Assembly: GCA_009756935.1 (NCBI GenBank)
Contig: VZDP01000005.1
Coordinates: forward strand, 1-64,000
DNA from: Mesomycoplasma ovipneumoniae
GTDB lineage: Bacteria; Bacillota_I; Bacilli_A; Mycoplasmatales; Metamycoplasmataceae
Direction: 5' to 3'
DNA length: 64,000 nucleotides
Of the stretch, positions 29,668 to 38,335 are shown piece after piece. A program made the translations under genes and the position numbers. Numbering within the stretch: the stretch's first letter is position 1; every line of letters starts with the position of its first letter. The notes below the pieces were generated by a model, which ran no database searches, was not told the origin of the DNA, and was given only the letters and a program-made list of their open reading frames with translations.

Positions 29668-29690
29668 AAAAAGCGCAAACGCGCTTTTTT
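29668..29690 (+). terminator. Terminator of the tRNA-Gly transcript
   Basis: AAAGCGC-AAAC-GCGCTTT hairpin and T-run 24 nt after the CCA end. Confidence 0.85.
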
Positions 29691-29700
29691 ATTAACATTT

Positions 29701-29729
29701 TATACATTATTTTTTTAAAATAATGTATA
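29701..29729. promoter_or_regulatory. Perfect 13-bp inverted repeat at the ptsH promoter
   Basis: TATACATTATTTT-TTT-AAAATAATGTATA; its right arm overlaps the ptsH -10 (TATAAT at 29726-29731). The symmetry and position suggest an operator, but no binding protein is known. Confidence 0.6.
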
Positions 29730-29766
29730 ATTTAAAAAAGATTTAATTTCTTAAAAAGGAAAAAAA

Positions 29767-30036
29767 ATGGAAATAATTTCAGGAACAGTAATAGACAAAC
29801 TTGGTTTTCATGCCCGCCCTGCTTCAAAAGTTGCAAAATTAGCAACAACATTCAAATCACAAATTAAAATCATATCTGGTGAAAAATCAGGTAATGCCAA
29901 ATCAATTATGAATATAATGGCTCTTGGAATTAAAATGGGATCAAATTTTACCATTGAAGTTTCAGGTGAAGACGAAATTACTGCTGCAAAAGCGATCAAA
30001 GAATTAATTATTGCTGAAAAATTAATTCTTGAATAA
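29767..30036 (+). CDS. ptsH: Phosphocarrier protein HPr
   Basis: An 89-residue HPr with phospho-acceptor His15 in GFHARPAS and the regulatory Ser46 in NAKSIMNIM. HPr takes phosphate from enzyme I and passes it to EIIA domains of sugar permeases such as the one encoded next. AAAGGAAAA precedes the ATG. Presence of Ser46 is compatible with HPr kinase regulation. Confidence 0.96.
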   Translation: MEIISGTVIDKLGFHARPASKVAKLATTFKSQIKIISGEKSGNAKSIMNIMALGIKMGSNFTIEVSGEDEITAAKAIKELIIAEKLILE

Positions 30037-30074
30037 ATTAGAAAAACACTGTATAAACAGCAAAAACAGTGCAT

Positions 30075-30106
30075 AAAATAAGCCGACGTTTTGTCGGCTT
30101 ATTTTA
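30075..30106 (+). terminator. Terminator of ptsH
   Basis: AAAATAAGCCGAC/GTCGGCTTATTTT perfect stem with 4-nt loop and T-run. Confidence 0.9.
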
Positions 30107-30205
30107 TTTTTTTGACAGGTTTTGCCAAATCTTACCCAAAATTGAAAAAAAATATATTTTTCAATTATTTTCTAGCGAAAACTATAAAATAATGTAAAAT
30201 TATGG

Positions 30206-30249
30206 TAATTAATTTGATTTTTTGCGTTACCAATTTATCAAATTAATTA
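30206..30249 (+). promoter_or_regulatory. Leader stem-loop upstream of the PTS permease gene
   Basis: TAATTAATTTGAT (30206-30218) pairs perfectly with ATCAAATTAATTA (30237-30249). A short GGTAA/TTACC pairing (30204-30208 with 30227-30231) would compete with it. It lies just after a TAAAAT -10 candidate and 28 nt before the ATG, so it would be in the mRNA leader. Confidence 0.5.
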
Positions 30250-30277
30250 TTTTATATTAAAAAAAGAAAGGAGAAAA

Positions 30278-32722
30278 ATGTCCATTTCACTTAAATCAGT
30301 TTTTAGTGAAAAAACAAGAAAGAGCACCAACAACTCTGGTGCTGGGAAAATGCGTAAAATTTTGTCCAAAATATCTGGCGCTTTTATGCTACCAATCTCA
30401 GTTATGTCCATTGCTGGTCTGTTCTTAGGAGTTGGTGCTGCGATTGCAAGTAATACCTCATCCGCGTCACTTAAACAATTTGGGGCCTTTATCCAAGCCC
30501 TAGGTGACCCTGTTTTTGCCGGTTTGCCGGTTTTATTTGCAATTGCCTTTGTTATTGCCTTTACTGATGAAGCCGGTGTGGCTGTTTTTGCAACATTAAT
30601 TGGATATCTTGTTTTCTCAAGTGTCCAATCAGTCTTTATTACTGATGTTGAAAATGGGGTTACTATTTTATTCTCTGGTGCAGGACGTGATCCAGCCGGA
30701 TTAAAAGGCCTTGTTGGTGGCGCTATGGGATTTAGGGCGCTTCAAACCTCAGTTTTTGGCGGAATAGCTGTTGGACTTACTGTTCAATATCTATATAATC
30801 GCTTTCATACAATTCAATTACCACAAATGATTTCATTTTTTGGTGGTAAAAGATTTGTAGCATTAATTACAATTCCAGCAATGGCACTTTTAGCTTTTGT
30901 TTTCCTAATTTTCTGACCATGAATAGGAATTGTACTTAACCTCTTTGGTGCCTCACTTGCAAAAGTTCCTTATGGATTTGAGTCATTTATTTTTGGTTAC
31001 ATCGAAAGATCTCTAATTCCTTTTGGTCTACACCATGTTTTCTACGCGCCACTTTGATTTTCATCAGCCGGTGGAGACGCAGGTGCAACTATCGTTGATT
31101 GAGCAAAAGATCAAGGAATTGAAGTTGTAACCAAAACTGCAGAAGCTGCAAATCAAACACAAGTAATTTACGAGGTAGTTGCTAAAGCGCAAACAATGCC
31201 TAGTGATTCACTTAAAGAACTTTTAATTGATATTACTAAAAATAAGGATAAATTTGTTGGTGACTCAACAGCTTCACTTACTTTATTAGGAGCGCCTAAC
31301 ACAATTGATTACACCGTTGATGGGAAAGAATTTTCAATCCCATTATTTACCTTTTTAGAAAACCATGGTTTCAAAGTTGGTAGATTTGCTGACGGTAAAT
31401 TCTCAGGAATGATGTTCGGTCTTCCTGCAGCAGCAGCAGCCATGATTATGGCAGCGCCAAAAGAAAATCGTAAAGTTGCCGCAGGAACTGTTATTCCAGC
31501 AGCAGCAACTTCATTTGTAACTGGTGTTACAGAACCGATTGAATTTACATTCCTATTCTTATCTCCACTACTTTTCTGAGGATTCCACGCATTTATGATG
31601 GCGCTTTCCTTCATGTTTGCGAATTTAGCTGGAGTTCACATTCCAATGGCCTTCTCAGGTGGAGTTCTTGACCTTTTAATTTACGGAGCTGTTCCTGTCC
31701 AAAAAGGTACTAATTTCTGGTGAGTTTTAGTAGTAGGACTTGCTTATGTGCCAATTTACTACTTTGTTTTCCTATTTTTTATCAAATGGAAAAACCTTGA
31801 AACTCCTGGAAGAGGAACAAACACCAAATTATTTACAAAATCTGATTATTTAGCACGTAAAGATAAAGCAAAATCTGCCTCATCAGTTGACCCGCAAGTT
31901 CTTGCGATCGTTGATGGATATGGTGGAATTGATAATATTACCAATTTTAATAACTGTGCATCACGTCTTCGTTATGACATTAAAGATTTATCACTTGTTG
32001 ATGAACAAAAATTAAAAGCTGCCGGCGTTGTTGCTATAAAAGTTGAAGGACAACACCATGTTCAGGCAATTTTAGGACCAATCGCTGAGCAAATGAATGC
32101 AAAAATTAATTCCCAACGCGATTTAATTAAAGCTATGTCTCAAGACGAAATTGACGCAATTTTGAAAAACAAACCAGCTAAACCTATGCCAGAAAAAGTT
32201 GAAATGACTAAGTGCGAAAACAAAACTTGCCACTTGCCAGAAGAAATTTATTCTCCAGCAACAGGTGAATTAATTGAATTAGCACAAGTAAAAGACGGCG
32301 TATTTTCTGAAGAAAAATTAGGAAAAGGTTTTGCAATTCGTGTTGGAAACACCGGTAAAAAAGAAATTTTTTCACCAATTAATGGTCAAATTAAAATGGT
32401 CTTTAATACCAAACACGCAATTGGATTTGCTTCTAAAGACAATAAAACCCAAGTTTTAATTCACATCGGAATTGATACTGTCGAACTTCATGGTCAAGGT
32501 ATTGAGGTTTTTGTTGAAGCTGGCCAAGATATTAGTGCTGGAGATAAAGTTGCTAGCGTTGATCTTGATTATTTAACTCAATCAGGAATAAAAAATACCG
32601 ATATTATCGTTGTTATTCTTCACGAGTCAGATAAAAAAGAATTCCAATTTAAAGTTCCTTTACAAAACATTAATCAACTCCCAGTGCTAGTTGGTCAATC
32701 ATTACCAACCAAAAAACAATAA
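30278..32722 (+). CDS. ptsG: PTS EIICBA permease, glucose family
   Basis: One 814-residue protein under TGA=Trp. Residues about 20-510 are the EIIC membrane channel ([44 protein letters not shown]). EIIB follows with the phospho-Cys560 in NNCASRLR, and EIIA with His713 (KHAIG) and the active-site His729 ([13 protein letters not shown]). It imports and phosphorylates a hexose, most likely glucose or a related sugar (GlcNAc-type members share this layout), using phosphate from HPr encoded just upstream. A linker with two Cys (KCENKTC) joins B and A. Own promoter and leader hairpin, AAAGGAG ribosome site. Confidence 0.93.
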
Positions 32723-32754
32723 AATTGGTCTCTAAATTTTAGAATAATTTTGTA

Positions 32755-32783
32755 AAAAAACCGCGATTAACCTCGCGGTTTTT
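32755..32783 (+). terminator. Terminator of the PTS permease gene
   Basis: AAAAAACCGCG/CGCGGTTTTT hairpin 33 nt after the stop. Confidence 0.9.
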
Positions 32784-32887
32784 GTTTTAAATTAACTTTA
32801 GGCTAAAATATACAAATAATTTTTTAATACTAATTTATTAAGCCCTTTTTGTTAAAATTTATAACCATTTTGTTGAAGTCTAAGAAA

Positions 32888-33030
32888 ATGCCTGAGTTTG
32901 ACAGTTTGATGAAAAAAATTTTTAGTGAATATAAACATGAAAAAACCCGTAAATCCGGGTTTTTTGACCTAAAATCTTAATTTTTATTATTTTAAAATTA
33001 ACCTTTTGCAAAAAAAAAAAAAAAAAGAAC
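32888..33030 (+). repeat. R2 repeat with poly(A)17
   Basis: CTGAGTTTGACAGTTTGATG, a degenerate first hairpin, an intact CCCGTAAATCCGGG terminator-like hairpin, TTAACCTTTTGC and A17 (33010-33026). No R1 promoter follows this copy. Confidence 0.75.
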
Positions 33031-33221
33031 AAAAAAATGTAAATTAGTAGAAAAAAGCCCGCTTTTAATTCGCGGGTTTGATGTTTTTTCTATAAATTTA
33101 AGGCATTTTTGATCAAAATTGCAACAAAAAATTAAATTGAAATTAGGCTTCTTATTTTATTATTTATTAAAAAAACTTTATCCTCATGAATTAATATGCT
33201 AATTTACTTTAGTTTTCTGGA
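33031..33221. other. Intergenic, one terminator-like hairpin
   Basis: CCCGC/GCGGG hairpin at about 33059-33079 in AT-rich DNA; otherwise nothing recognisable before the next R2 copy. Confidence 0.45.
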
Positions 33222-33293
33222 TCCTGAGTTTGACAGTTTGATGGCAAAAATTCACTTTTTAGTGAATACAAATATGAAAAAAATACCGGTAAA
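33222..33293 (+). repeat. R2 repeat interrupted by the IS3-family element
   Basis: CCTGAGTTTGACAGTTTGATG, the TTCACTTTTTAGTGAA hairpin and ATACCGG; the unit is cut where its second hairpin loop would be, exactly at the IS end. Confidence 0.75.
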
Positions 33294-34631
33294 TAAACTA
33301 GGGCAAAGAAAATTAACAGTTTAATATTATTATAACATCATAGCATATTGCTGTGGTGTTTTTCAATTTAAAATCGATTGAATTCTATAATTGTTGTATC
33401 AAAATATATAATCTGTAATTATTTTTTTCAGATCTTCAAAAGTTATTTTGCTGTAGTTTAACTCGTTTAAGCATTCACTTTTTATAATTGAAAATCAATA
33501 TTCAGCCTCCCTATTATCTAATGAATTTCCTATGCGAGACAACGAAACAGTTCCTCCCATTTTATTTATTTTGTCAATATAGACTTTTGAAGTGTATTGA
33601 AATCCATGGTCCGAATGAATAACAAAATCTTTATCAATAGACCTAAATGTCTTTATATTACCCATAACTAAATCAAGATCATTGTTTACAGATAATTTAA
33701 AATCTCTGATTTTTTTAGTTTTATGCTCAATTATTACAGACAAAAATACATGGTTTTCCTTAACATCTCTGGGAGCTTTTATATATGTAACATCAGTAGC
33801 AAAAATATTTCTATTTAATTTATCATTGTAGTCGCGTTTAACAATATCCGGTAGTGCGAATTTGGTGTTCTTAATTTCGCTCTTTCTTCTTTTTTTTCTA
33901 ATTTTGCATACTAAATTCAATCTTTTTAAATGTCTTCCAAGACTTCGAGGATTAATGTCGATATTATATTTCATAGAAATATAAGCACTCAACCTTAAGC
34001 GACCATATCTACCTTTGTTATCAAGAAAGGATTTTTTAATTATTGCGTCATTTTCGTGCTCTTTTACTTTTATAACTCTAGTTTTAGATTTTGCCACTGC
34101 TTGTCTGCACACATTAAAAATTTTTGCAGATTTGCTGTAGGGAATATTTAGTGTTTTGGCTTCACTAAGTTTTCCTGATTTTGATTTATCTTTGTTGGTT
34201 TCGTAATATCTCTTAGCTATTTCTATTAATTCTTCTTTTGTAAATTCGTTTCAATCGGGTTCAATTTGTTTTTTAGGTTTGCCAGTCCCTGGCTTTCTTC
34301 TTGCACCCTTTTTATCTAATAATTGGTCTTGCATACCATTATTATAATATCTAATAATTTTTTTGATTCTTCGAACTAGTTGATCTCTGGTTATAAAATT
34401 TGTATCTGGCGAAATATCATTTATATAATTTATTGTTTTTTTTAATCCAAATTCATTGTAAATTTTATAAATCATATCAAACTCGTCTTTTTTAAAGTGT
34501 CTTGACATTAGTATTCTCCGTTTTCTTGCATTTGAAAATTTAAAAAAGCTAACACTTTGGGTGTTAGCTTTCTCCTTAAACTCAGACAAAAAAGCCAACA
34601 CCTTAGTGTTAATTTTCTCTGTCCTGGTTTA
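33294..34631 (-). mobile_element. IS3-family (IS150-like) insertion sequence, copy 1
   Basis: About 1.34 kb bounded by 26-bp imperfect inverted repeats (TAAACTAGGGCAAAG... and, on the complement, TAAACCAGGACAGAG..., both followed by AAAATTAACA). The right end contains a GCTAACAC/GTGTTAGC hairpin upstream of the transposase gene. A nearly identical copy lies exactly 28,982 bp away at 62276-63613. Confidence 0.88.
33330..34508 (-). CDS. IS3-family transposase, single-frame
   Basis: A 392-residue protein. The N-terminal part has HTH-type sequence (LKKTINYINDI, DQLVRRIKKIIRYYNNG) and a basic linker; then come HTH_21-like RYGRLRLSAYI and the rve integrase core with Asp in FATDVTYIK, Asp in VIHSDHGFQYTS and Glu in REAEYWFSIIKSE. 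In most IS3 elements OrfA and OrfB are joined by frameshifting; here both are in one frame with only TGA Trp codons between. The start at 34508 has GGAG 7 nt upstream; a frame extension to 34601 runs into the element's terminal hairpin and is not used. Confidence 0.9.
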
Positions 34632-34680
34632 AATAGCATTTACTAGCATTTTAAGTAATTTTATGGTATAATTATAGATT

Positions 34681-34963
34681 ATGAAAAAACAAAATAAAGA
34701 TGGTTTTATTGAAGTAAACAAATTGTTTGGCAAAAAACCTAAATATTTAAGGAAATTTCAAACGTGAAATTTGAAACAAGTTATTTGAAAACAATCAATT
34801 AACTGAAGTTGGTTTAGTAACGATGTTGCAAAAATTAAGGCAAAGGGTTGAATTTAACACTTTAGATCAGCAAATAACATTTAAAAATCGAGATGGTGTT
34901 CCTAGTGATCCGAATATTTGAAATAGCTATGATTTTTACTTTGATATCTTAATAAATCGGTAA
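34681..34963 (+). pseudogene. Remnant of an unrecognised gene, copy 1
   Basis: A -10 (TATAAT) 15 nt upstream of an ATG gives a frame reading MKKQNKDGFIEVNKLFGKK..., ending after about 58 codons; another frame continues with VEFNTLDQQITFKNRDGVPSDPNIWNSYDFYFDILINR and stops at 34963. The two frames look like parts of one gene joined by a frameshift. Related DNA at 63703-63882 lacks about 115 bp in the middle. No family recognised. Its AAATTAAGGCAAAGGGTTGA segment also caps the R1 palindrome in A2. Confidence 0.55.
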
Positions 34964-34965
34964 AA

Positions 34966-35202
34966 AAATTGTAAGTAACTTTTACCAAAAAACTTAAAAA
35001 ACTGCCTAAAACCAGATGCTTTTTTAAAATTACCTTATGAAACTGGGAAACTCGGGAGTAATTTTAAAAATTATTTTCGTTTTTTATAAACTTCTAATAA
35101 TACTTTTCAATAGATTATTTTATCAAACCAGGAAACTCGGGAAAACCGGATGCTTTTTTGAAATTACCTTATCAAACTGGGAAACTCAGGAATTTCACTT
35201 TA
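34966..35202 (+). repeat. Tandem fragments of an R2-like unit
   Basis: GGATGCTTTTTT.AAATTACCTTAT followed by AAACTGGGAAACTCGGGA occurs twice (about 35013-35054 and 35140-35200), with a partial third unit between. The same motif ends the window at 63930-63976 and, inverted, follows clpB. No coding potential. Confidence 0.6.
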
Positions 35203-35236
35203 CTTTAGTGTTAATTTTTTTTGTCCTAGTTTAGTT
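35203..35236 (-). mobile_element. Isolated IS3-family end, left of the R-M cassette
   Basis: TTTAGTGTTAATTTTTTTTG then TCCTAGTTTA matches the right terminus of the IS3-family element. It is in inverted orientation to a similar end at 37400-37440. Confidence 0.7.
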
Positions 35237-35298
35237 CTTCTATATTTAATTTTATTTTTTTCTTGTTTTCTGTTTGCATATTTGGTCCTTTCTTGTAT

Positions 35299-35334
35299 TA
35301 AAAAAGACGACTAGATTTTTATCTAATCGTCTTG
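35299..35334 (-). terminator. Terminator of the restriction-modification operon
   Basis: AAGACGAcTAGAT/ATCTAaTCGTCTT hairpin with a T-run on the minus strand, just after the nuclease stop codon. Confidence 0.85.
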
Positions 35335-35339
35335 ACAAT

Positions 35340-36095
35340 TTATATATCAAAAAGTTCTGTCGGATCTATCTTGAATTGTAGCATATTTGCAGTCGGTCTT
35401 CCATTGTCCCCACCTTTTCTTTGAAGCGTAACTTTACCAAGTTTTATCGACCCTCCAGGACTTACTTCAACTTTACCATCTGCAAAATAATGATTTATTA
35501 CTTCATTTATATTTTTCAAAACCCATCTAGCATCTTCTTGTAATTTTTGTGCAACTAAAACCCATTCTGCTGAAAATTCTCCTCGCCCCTTTAATATATC
35601 AGATATTATTAACAACTTATTGTTATTTAACCAATCTAAAACTAAGTTTCTTTCTTCATCAGTTAATTCGTCCATAAACATTCTTCTATTATCTCTAACA
35701 TTATCTTTATAAGGTTTTAATTCTCCAGTAAAATATTGCAAGATTTTATATACATTCAATGGAATATTCCATAATTCGTTATAACTTTTTAACCATCTTT
35801 TATCTATTTGATTAAACCCTTTCTTATTGCTTACAAGTTTTACTTGTATATTTTCAATATCAAGCGCATCCTTTAATTTAACTTGTACTTTTACATTCAA
35901 ATCAGCTTTATATCCTCTAATAACAATTGCGCTTACATATTCAACTTTTTCCAAAGTATAGCCCATAATTGTTAACCATTCTTTAGCTTCATCATCATTT
36001 TGTCAATCATTAAATTTATCTGCTATATGTTGTTCATTTCTAAATCCGTCTTTTGCAGTTTTCGACCCTAGTTTTACTTTATCAATTTCACCCAT
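35340..36095 (-). CDS. Type II restriction endonuclease, HinP1I-like (GCGC)
   Basis: A 251-residue protein that I recognise as a homologue of HinP1I (cleaves G^CGC): LGSKTAKDGFRNEQHIADKF near the N-terminus, VKLVSNKKGFNQIDKRWL, KGRGEFSAEWVLVAQK and the C-terminus GGDNGRPTANMLQFKIDPTE all recall that enzyme. The active-site pattern is kept: Asp65 in GYKAD, then Gln84-Val-Lys86, the spacing of D62...Q81-V-K83 in HinP1I. The gene lies 9 nt after the methyltransferase stop, with AGAGG upstream, so the modifier is translated first. An in-frame TGA (W31) separates it from the shorter standard-code frame. Specificity is inferred by homology. Confidence 0.87.
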
Positions 36096-36104
36096 ATTCT
36101 TAAC

Positions 36105-37274
36105 CTAACCTCTAATATTTTTAATCATTGCTTTAGCAATAGCATCTATAACATTTACCGTCATTGCATTTCCTGCTTGAGATAATACTTTATTATTATT
36201 TAATCCATTTTGTTTTACTTTTTCTGCAATATCTTTTGGAAAACCTTGTAATAACAATGCTTCATATCCACTAAGTTTTTTTATTTTCCCATTTCTTATA
36301 TAAAGTAATCCGTGTCTTCCAGCTCTTAATGTTGGAAAGATTTTATCATATTTGCGCAAGTCAGATTGTCGTCAATCAATGACATAATTTTCTAGACTTA
36401 ACACTTGTTCATTAGCAATCTTGTTTTGATTATATTTATTTGATAAATACTTTTGAAATGTTTTATCTAAAATATCTAACTCCAAGTTATTATCTTCGTC
36501 GATAAACCAAGAAAAATCTTTATTTGATAAATTGTTGATAGGAAATTCAAACATACCATTATCATATCCTTTTTTAAAACCAACAATATATACTCTCTCT
36601 CTAATTTGAGGAACGCCAAAATCTAGACTATTTAAGACTTTATAGTAGATATTATACCCTATGTTTTCAAGTGCTTCCTTGATTGTTTTAAAAGTATTTC
36701 CTTTATCATGATTTATCAATCCTTTAACATTCTCTAAAATAAAATACTTTACTTTTTTTTGTTTCATAATTTCAATTAAGGAGTATATTATCTGTCCTCT
36801 TTCATCTTCAAACCCTGCCCTTTTACCTACAATTGAAAATGTTTGGCACGGAAATCCTGCAATCATAAAATCAAAATTAGGTAATTTGTCTATATCAACT
36901 TTGGTTAAATCTCCAAAATTTCTACCATCATCAAAAAATAATTTATAAGTTTCTGCAGTTTTTTCATCTATCTCACAATGACCAACACACTCTAGTCCAT
37001 TGTTTTCTAATCCAATTCTTCCTCCGCCAATTCCTGAACAAAAATCAAAAAATTTTAACATATCATTGCCCTCATATTTTTTAAAACTAATAACTTGTTC
37101 TACATTACATTGAAGTGCTTCGCATATCTTTTCAATATTTCTAAGTGATATATACTCATTCTTTCCCATATTAGCTATGCAATTTGTTGTTAAATTTGCT
37201 TTTTCTAATAAATCTTTTTTATTCATATTTCTTGATTTCAAAAGATTCCATAATGGCTCATACGATATGTTCAC
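36105..37274 (-). CDS. HTH-C5-cytosine DNA methyltransferase fusion
   Basis: A 389-residue protein. Residues 1-65 form a Cro/C1-type HTH (NISYEPLWNLLKSRNMNKKDL...SLRNIEKICEALQC). Then comes a full C5 methyltransferase: motif I FDFCSGIGGG (about 75-84), the catalytic Cys143 in GFPCQTFSIVG, ENVKGL at 181, QIRERVYIVG, and GNAMTVNVI at the end. It would protect GCGC sites from the adjacent nuclease. The HTH probably makes it its own repressor, as in other HTH-fused C5 enzymes. The GTG at 37274 is chosen: AGGGGA precedes it, and the upstream in-frame ATG at 37334 lies above the -10. An internal ATG (residue 72) with GAGGG nearby might give an HTH-less form. Confidence 0.9.
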
Positions 37275-37305
37275 ACAATCCCCTATTGCCTTTTTATACT
37301 GTTTA

Positions 37306-37311
37306 ATTATA
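37306..37311 (-). promoter_or_regulatory. -10 box of the R-M operon
   Basis: Minus-strand TATAAT 31 nt upstream of the GTG start. Confidence 0.7.
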
Positions 37312-37317
37312 GCAAAA

Positions 37318-37337
37318 AACTTGAGTTTCCTCAAGTT
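37318..37337 (-). promoter_or_regulatory. Candidate operator of the R-M operon
   Basis: AACTTGAG-N4-CTCAAGTT, an 8-4-8 perfect inverted repeat ending 6 bp from the -10, i.e. in the -35 region. Its placement suits binding of a dimer of the HTH domain encoded just downstream. Confidence 0.65.
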
Positions 37338-37397
37338 CCTAAATTGTAGTTCAAGCGCAACATATACACTTAACTTACAATTTAGGTCAAAATGCCT

Positions 37398-37445
37398 TGA
37401 ATACTAAACCAGGACAAAAAAATTAACACTAAGGTTGGTTTTTTT
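37398..37445 (+). mobile_element. Isolated IS3-family end, right of the R-M cassette
   Basis: TAAACCAGGACAAAAAAATT then AACACTAAGGTTGGTTTTTT matches the complement of the IS right terminus; it mirrors the end at 35203-35236 across the R-M genes. Confidence 0.7.
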
Positions 37446-37559
37446 GGTTTATTTTGGGGGTTTTTTAACTTTTTTGGCAAAGTCAAAAAAAATAACTATC
37501 AAAGCAAAAACACTGAATTTTAAATCTAACACTCACGAACAAAAATCTGCTTATTAATC

Positions 37560-37973
37560 AAATAAAACAAACTAAAAAAAGCTAAAATTTTAACTTAAGA
37601 AGCAAAATTATTGAATTTTTAAACTGCTTTTTTAGTTCAAAACACTAACAAAAATCATCAAAAAATACAACTACTATTTAAACTCAATGCAAATAGAAAA
37701 CTCGTTTTTACTTACATTGAGCCTAAAAAAATATATGAAGTTTTGAAAGAACAATAACTAAAAGCCCTAAATTTATAGATTTCTAAACGGTTAAATTTAA
37801 GGCATTCCATCATATTTAAAAATATAATGGATAATTCGCATTTTCTGATTTTATCATGCAAAAAACATAACTAATTCCCCCTTAATTCAATATCAAAATT
37901 TATTAATTATTCTTAGTGAGGGTTATTATAACATAATTTTATTTTAGACCAAGCATTTTTTTTTTTTTTTTTT
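37560..37973 (-). repeat. R1 dispersed repeat, copy 3
   Basis: Full-length copy: palindromic arms around 37570-37655, long hairpin at 37683-37721, CCAT/ATGG hairpin, AAGGGGG motif, minus-strand TATAAT (37925-37930) and T18 (37956-37973). No R2 unit adjoins the homopolymer here. Confidence 0.75.
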
Positions 37974-38001
37974 GCCGATTAATTTTTGCCTAAAATCTTT
38001 G

Positions 38002-38200
38002 ATTACTAAAAATACTTTTTTATTTACTTTTTATTTACTTTTTTCTTTTGATCTTAAAGTATTTTGGTATAATAAGGTCATACTTATCGAGATATTATAC
38101 TAAAATGTTTAATTACTAAAAATATTTTTTTATCTTCTTTGGATCTTAAAGTATTTTGTTATAATTAAGACATACTATCGAAATATCTAGTAAAGTCTAA
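38002..38200 (+). promoter_or_regulatory. Tandemly duplicated promoter region of the giant-gene operon
   Basis: Two units starting ATTACTAAAAATA at 38002 and 38112, each containing GGATCTTAAAGTATTTTG-like sequence and TATAAT (38068-38073 and 38160-38165), followed by a CATACTATCGA-like motif. The -10 boxes are 92 bp apart and point at the giant genes. Confidence 0.65.
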
Positions 38201-38235
38201 AATTTATTTTACCTATCTATTTTTTATTTAAAGAA

Positions 38236-38268
38236 ACAAAGTTGAAATAATTTCAAGCTTTGTTTTTT
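38236..38268 (+). terminator. Intrinsic terminator in the leader of the giant-gene operon
   Basis: ACAAAGTTGAAA/TTTCAAgCTTTGT stem with a 3-nt loop and one bulge, then six Ts. It lies after the tandem promoters and 68 nt before the first start codon. Weak -10 candidates follow it (TAAAAT 38292, TATTAT 38312). Confidence 0.7.
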
Positions 38269-38335
38269 GTCATTAATAGACAAAAAAATGGTAAAATTAA
38301 AACAAAATCTGTATTATATAAAAAGAGGAGTAATT

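Noticed and set aside
29701..29729. Palindrome as a second terminator of the tRNA transcript
   Set aside because: A GC-containing terminator already lies at 29668-29690, and this AT-only palindrome lacks a following T-run and overlaps a -10.
34548..34601. N-terminal extension of the IS3 transposase starting at 34601
   Set aside because: It translates the terminal hairpin of the IS; the GGAG-preceded ATG at 34508 is a better start.
34966..35202. Short direct repeats as a CRISPR array
   Set aside because: Only two to three irregular units without regular spacers, no cas genes in the window; they are fragments of the R2 unit.
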